8,890 nt of DNA, from the NCBI GenBank assembly GCA_910589145.1, contig CAJUSD010000065.1:1-8890 (forward strand), given 5' to 3'. The notes under the pieces were generated by a model. That model was not told where the DNA came from, made no database searches, and was given only the letters and a program-made list of their open reading frames with translations. The translations under genes were made by a program, and so were the position numbers. Positions 7,331-8,890 of the stretch are shown piece after piece. This DNA comes from an uncultured Oscillospiraceae bacterium. Lineage in GTDB: Bacteria; Bacillota; Clostridia; Oscillospirales; Ruminococcaceae. Every line of letters begins with the position of its first letter. Position 1 is the stretch's first letter.

Positions 7331-7348
7331 CCTTTCCGGTTTTTATCC

Positions 7349-7377
7349 AGTATAAAACAGGAGGTTTTCCTTGTCAA
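7349..7377 (-). promoter_or_regulatory. Promoter of the acetyltransferase gene
   Basis: On the - strand, TTGACA (7377-7372) is followed by a 17-base spacer and TATACT (7354-7349). The predicted transcript would start near 7342, giving a leader of only about 12 bases to ATG 7330 or about 21 to TTG 7321. Confidence 0.7.
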
Positions 7378-7484
7378 TTATGTTGTTTCAATTCACCCGC
7401 GGTAGTTGGGAGAGAGGCAAACCGTGTGGTTTGCCTCTTGTCAGTGGAGGATATTTCTTTCTCTCCGCCTGCTGCTGCCGCTGA
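7371..7484 (+). CDS. Candidate small peptide gene (37 aa, TTG start)
   Basis: TTG at 7371 is preceded by AGGAGG with a six-base spacer, the same arrangement as the phage gene at 277. The frame runs 37 codons to TGA and ends SACCCR, with another cysteine in the GKPCGLP segment. No membrane segment is clear, though GGYFFLSA is hydrophobic. Against it, a near-perfect palindrome (7413-7438) lies inside the frame, no + strand promoter is evident, and its first codons overlap the -35 of the oppositely oriented acetyltransferase promoter. I do not recognise a family. It is either a tiny gene or non-coding DNA with a chance SD. Confidence 0.25.
   Translation: MSIMLFQFTRGSWERGKPCGLPLVSGGYFFLSACCCR
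7413..7438. repeat. 11-bp palindromic stem with 4-base loop
   Basis: AGAGGCAAACC (7413-7423) pairs perfectly with GGTTTGCCTCT (7428-7438) around GTGT. No T run follows on either strand, so it may be a weak terminator or a protein-binding site. It lies 36 bases upstream of the -35 of the acetyltransferase promoter. Confidence 0.5.
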
Positions 7485-7599
7485 AATGCATAATTAAATT
7501 TTACCGCTAACCTATCTTTACATCAAATTATTTTCAGCAATTCATTACCATGCTGAATCTTATGCCCAAAAAACTTTTGAAAAAAATTTCAAAAAACAG
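7485..7599. other. AT-rich stretch before the tRNA promoter
   Basis: No gene is seen. It contains two inverted repeats, TTCAGCA/TGCTGAA (7533-7539 and 7551-7557) and TTTTGAAA/TTTCAAAA (7575-7582 and 7587-7594). The second ends six bases before the -35 and, with its A tracts, could act as an UP-like element. Confidence 0.35.
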
Positions 7600-7628
7600 T
7601 TGACAAACGGGAGACATATGAGTATAAT
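7600..7628 (+). promoter_or_regulatory. Consensus promoter of tRNA-Thr
   Basis: TTGACA (7600-7605), a 17-base spacer and TATAAT (7623-7628) match the sigma-A/sigma-70 consensus exactly. It lies 46 bases before the tRNA, as expected for a strong stable-RNA promoter. Confidence 0.85.
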
Positions 7629-7674
7629 AATATTCGTCGATTGGGACGGCGCAAGTTCAGGATAAGTTAAAAAT

Positions 7675-7750
7675 GCTGTTATGGCTCAGTAGGCAGAGCA
7701 CGTCCTTGGTAAGGACGAGGTCACCAGTTCGAATCTGGTTAACAGCTCCA
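7675..7750 (+). tRNA. tRNA-Thr (anticodon GGT)
   Basis: The 76-base gene folds as a full cloverleaf. The acceptor arms are GCTGTTA and TAACAGC. The D arm is GCTC/GAGC. The anticodon stem CGTCC/GGACG encloses loop TTGGTAA with anticodon GGT, reading ACC and ACU threonine codons. The T arm is ACCAG-TTCGAAT-CTGGT, followed by discriminator T and encoded CCA. It stands alone with its own promoter and terminator. The 3' half of a tRNA gene is a common attachment site for integrating elements, which would sit to its right. Confidence 0.95.
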
Positions 7751-7758
7751 TATAATCC

Positions 7759-7806
7759 AAACACTTTAGATGCCATGCGAAAAAGCCGCATGGCATCGGT
7801 GTTTTT
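7759..7806 (+). terminator. Rho-independent terminator of tRNA-Thr
   Basis: A perfect 11-bp stem, GATGCCATGCG (7769-7779) and CGCATGGCATC (7787-7797), is extended by AAACAC (7759-7764) with GTGTTT (7799-7804) and ends in a short T run. It begins nine bases after the tRNA. Confidence 0.85.
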
Positions 7807-7926
7807 CAGGGTTTTGGGGGAGAAAAAATACAAATCAATACCATAGATGCCAAAGGTGGAAAACGGAAATTTGCCCAGATTCGAACTTCCGGTTTATCCA
7901 TAAATTTCAATATAACAACATTTAGA
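7807..7926. other. Gene-poor stretch between two terminators
   Basis: I see no convincing gene. An 18-codon frame (ATG 7847 to TAA 7901) has no good ribosome binding site. Positions 7875-7887 are an inverted 13-base match to the T arm of the nearby tRNA-Thr, without any other tRNA parts. It may be a remnant of earlier element insertion. Confidence 0.3.
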
Positions 7927-7967
7927 GGCCCTTTTTGAACCGAATGGTTTGAAAAAGGGCCTTTTTT
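7927..7967 (+). terminator. Strong Rho-independent terminator
   Basis: GGCCCTTTTT (7927-7936) pairs with AAAAAGGGCC (7952-7961), the stem continues imperfectly through AACC/GGTT, and six T follow. The A run on the left side makes it potentially active in both directions. No gene directly before it explains it, so the gene it once served may be lost. Confidence 0.8.
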
Positions 7968-8117
7968 GTTGAGAAAATATTCTCCAAAGTTTCCGGCGGA
8001 TCATTAGGCTGTATGCACAACATCAAAGATGGCAGAAAATCCGGTATTCCATTGGAAAACAACAAATACAAGCAGAAAAAATTATTAAGGATGGTGATAG
8101 GAAATCCTCCCCTTTCG
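7968..8117 (+). other. Leader DNA upstream of the ParA-like gene
   Basis: No gene is supported in this 150-base AT-rich stretch. The ParA frame is open upstream to ATG 8013, but that part lacks a ribosome binding site and family similarity and is probably not translated. Confidence 0.35.
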
Positions 8118-8126
8118 TGGTATAGT
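8118..8126 (+). promoter_or_regulatory. Candidate extended -10 of the ParA-like gene
   Basis: TGGTATAGT is an extended -10 motif 34 bases before the ATG. No good -35 is seen at 16-18 bases, which extended -10 promoters can tolerate. Confidence 0.35.
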
Positions 8127-8159
8127 TTGGATAACAAAAACGCCGAAAGGAAGGATAAA

Positions 8160-8726
8160 ATGAGAGCAAAGGTCATAGCATTACTCAACGAAAAAGGTGG
8201 AGTGGGCAAATCGACAACTGCAGCGACAACGGCATACCTGCTGGCCAGAGGCGGGAAAAAGGTGCTGCTCATCGACCTGGACGGCCAAGGGCACGCCTCT
8301 CTGCTGTGCGGGGTACAGAACACCAACCAGCTTCAGGAAACAACGGCGTCCCTGTTAAACCGCATTATTAGAGGAGAAAGGCTGCCGGAGGCGGATAGCT
8401 TCCTGCTCCGTCACAAGGGAGTGGACCTCATCCCTTCCAACAGCCAGCTGTTCGCCCTAGAAAGGAACCTTGCCAATGCAGATTTCAGGGAGACAAAGCT
8501 TCGGGAGCTCATGGAACAATTCCGGGAGGCATATGAGTATATCCTCATCGACTGTATGCCCAACGGGGGAACGGCCCAGATAAACGCCATGCTGAGTGCA
8601 GACGAGCTGGGGATCCCCACACAGGCAGAGGTATTCAGCACAGTGGGACTGACCCAGCTTTCCCGCCACATTGCCCTGATCCAGAAGAACACGGGACATC
8701 CGCTGAAGATAGCGGGTGGACTATAG
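8160..8726 (+). pseudogene. ParA-family partition ATPase, C-terminally truncated
   Basis: The 188 codons encode the N-terminal two thirds of a ParA/Soj-type ATPase, which moves plasmid or element DNA along the nucleoid. Visible are the deviant Walker A NEKGGVGKSTT (10-20), LLIDLDGQGHASL (36-48), Walker B YILIDCMPNGG (127-137), INAMLSADELGIPTQAE and GLTQLSRHIALIQK. Two family positions differ from the common forms DPQG (here DGQG) and CPPSLG (here CMPNGG). Full proteins run about 250-280 aa. Here the text stops at KIAG and meets TGG-ACT-ATAG, the likely end of an IS3-type element. The ATG has AAAGGAAGG five bases upstream, the in-frame extension to 8013 being unlikely. The gene is GC-richer than the left genes, consistent with transfer. 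It is unlikely to work as written; the rest may lie beyond the IS. Confidence 0.8.
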
Positions 8727-8890
8727 TCAAGTAAGCAGACACAAAAAAGTATAAAATTTTCCAGGAGCAGACTAAACTTTCTGCTCCCAGTATAGGGTCT
8801 CCGCTTCGTTGGGAGTAAGCATGCCAAGGGTAGAGTGAGATGTACTATGTAGAGGGTGGTTTCTGCCACCAAATACATATGACTGCGGCT
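8717..8890 (-). mobile_element. IS3-family element, one end (partial)
   Basis: The element appears to begin with 5'-TG at 8717, the IS3-family convention, exactly where ParA similarity stops. The terminal bases contain the perfect palindrome GACTATAGTC (8719-8728), then an AT-rich stretch, then a transposase end on the - strand. The other terminus and the target duplication lie outside the window, so the boundary is inferred. Confidence 0.65.
8772..8890 (-). CDS. IS3-family transposase, C-terminal end (partial)
   Basis: The last 38 codons run in from the right edge and stop at TAG (8774-8772). HSTLGMLTPNEAETLYWEQ matches the H-S-x-L-G-x-x-T-P-x-E ending of the DDE integrase-core orfB of IS3-type transposases. 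The preceding residues (SYVFGGRNHPLHSTS) fit the usual 'Y-N-x-x-R-x-H' block poorly, so a small frameshift or a divergent subgroup is possible. Catalytic residues lie outside the window. The gene is oriented toward the broken ParA-like gene. Confidence 0.7.
   Translation of the reverse strand, partial: PQSYVFGGRNHPLHSTSHSTLGMLTPNEAETLYWEQKV

Noticed and set aside
7875..7887. 13-base inverted match to the tRNA-Thr T arm, considered as an attachment site or second tRNA
   Set aside because: Attachment sites flanking one element should be direct, not inverted, repeats, and no acceptor, D or anticodon arms accompany it.
7893..7902. TTATCCATA, one mismatch from a DnaA box
   Set aside because: A single site in AT-rich DNA with no iterons or second box is not evidence for an origin.
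8411..8878. 155-codon - strand frame crossing the ParA-IS junction
   Set aside because: It overlaps ParA motifs and uses a different frame from the transposase ending, so it is a chance product of the junction.
1..8890. CRISPR array
   Set aside because: No regularly spaced direct repeats of suitable length were seen.

Overview
The window reads as low-to-moderate GC Clostridia (Bacillota) DNA, probably from a gut Lachnospiraceae or Oscillospiraceae relative. The signs are strong AGGAGG-type ribosome binding sites, several TTG starts, AT-rich intergenic DNA, consensus sigma-A type promoters, and protein families typical of that group. The assignment is inference; no rRNA or marker gene is present.

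Left part (1-5280): the end of a phage late region, all on the + strand. After a GC-rich, hairpin-rich, gene-free leader (1-276) comes a 624-aa tail nozzle/stabilisation-like protein. Next are an interrupted small coding frame, a 237-aa tail fibre/appendage-like protein, a GH25 lysozyme with a coiled-coil tail in place of a wall-binding domain, and a 414-aa low-complexity/coiled-coil protein likely to belong to the virion. The set suggests a short-tailed (podovirus-like) prophage or prophage remnant. No terminase, portal, capsid, holin or integrase is visible. A long inverted repeat (5232-5273) closes this block.

Middle (5281-7485): accessory genes. A leucine-rich-repeat protein fused to a C-terminal SMI1/KNR4 (SUKH) domain, with its own promoter, faces a convergent GNAT acetyltransferase that has a near-consensus promoter. 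SUKH domains are common in immunity proteins of toxin systems, so the fusion is the most noteworthy cargo gene here. No partner toxin is visible.

Right part (7486-8890): a solitary tRNA-Thr(GGT) with a perfect TTGACA-N17-TATAAT promoter and its own terminator, then a short gene-poor stretch with a second terminator. A GC-richer ParA-type ATPase gene follows, cut off after 188 codons at what looks like the end of an IS3-family element. The C-terminal 38 codons of that element's transposase run in from the right edge on the - strand. This side looks like a second mobile or plasmid-derived element that was later damaged by the IS.

No complete, clearly new system is proven. The best leads are the LRR-SUKH cargo protein, the TGA-interrupted coupled frame at 2148-2342, and the small TTG-initiated candidate peptide that overlaps the acetyltransferase promoter.
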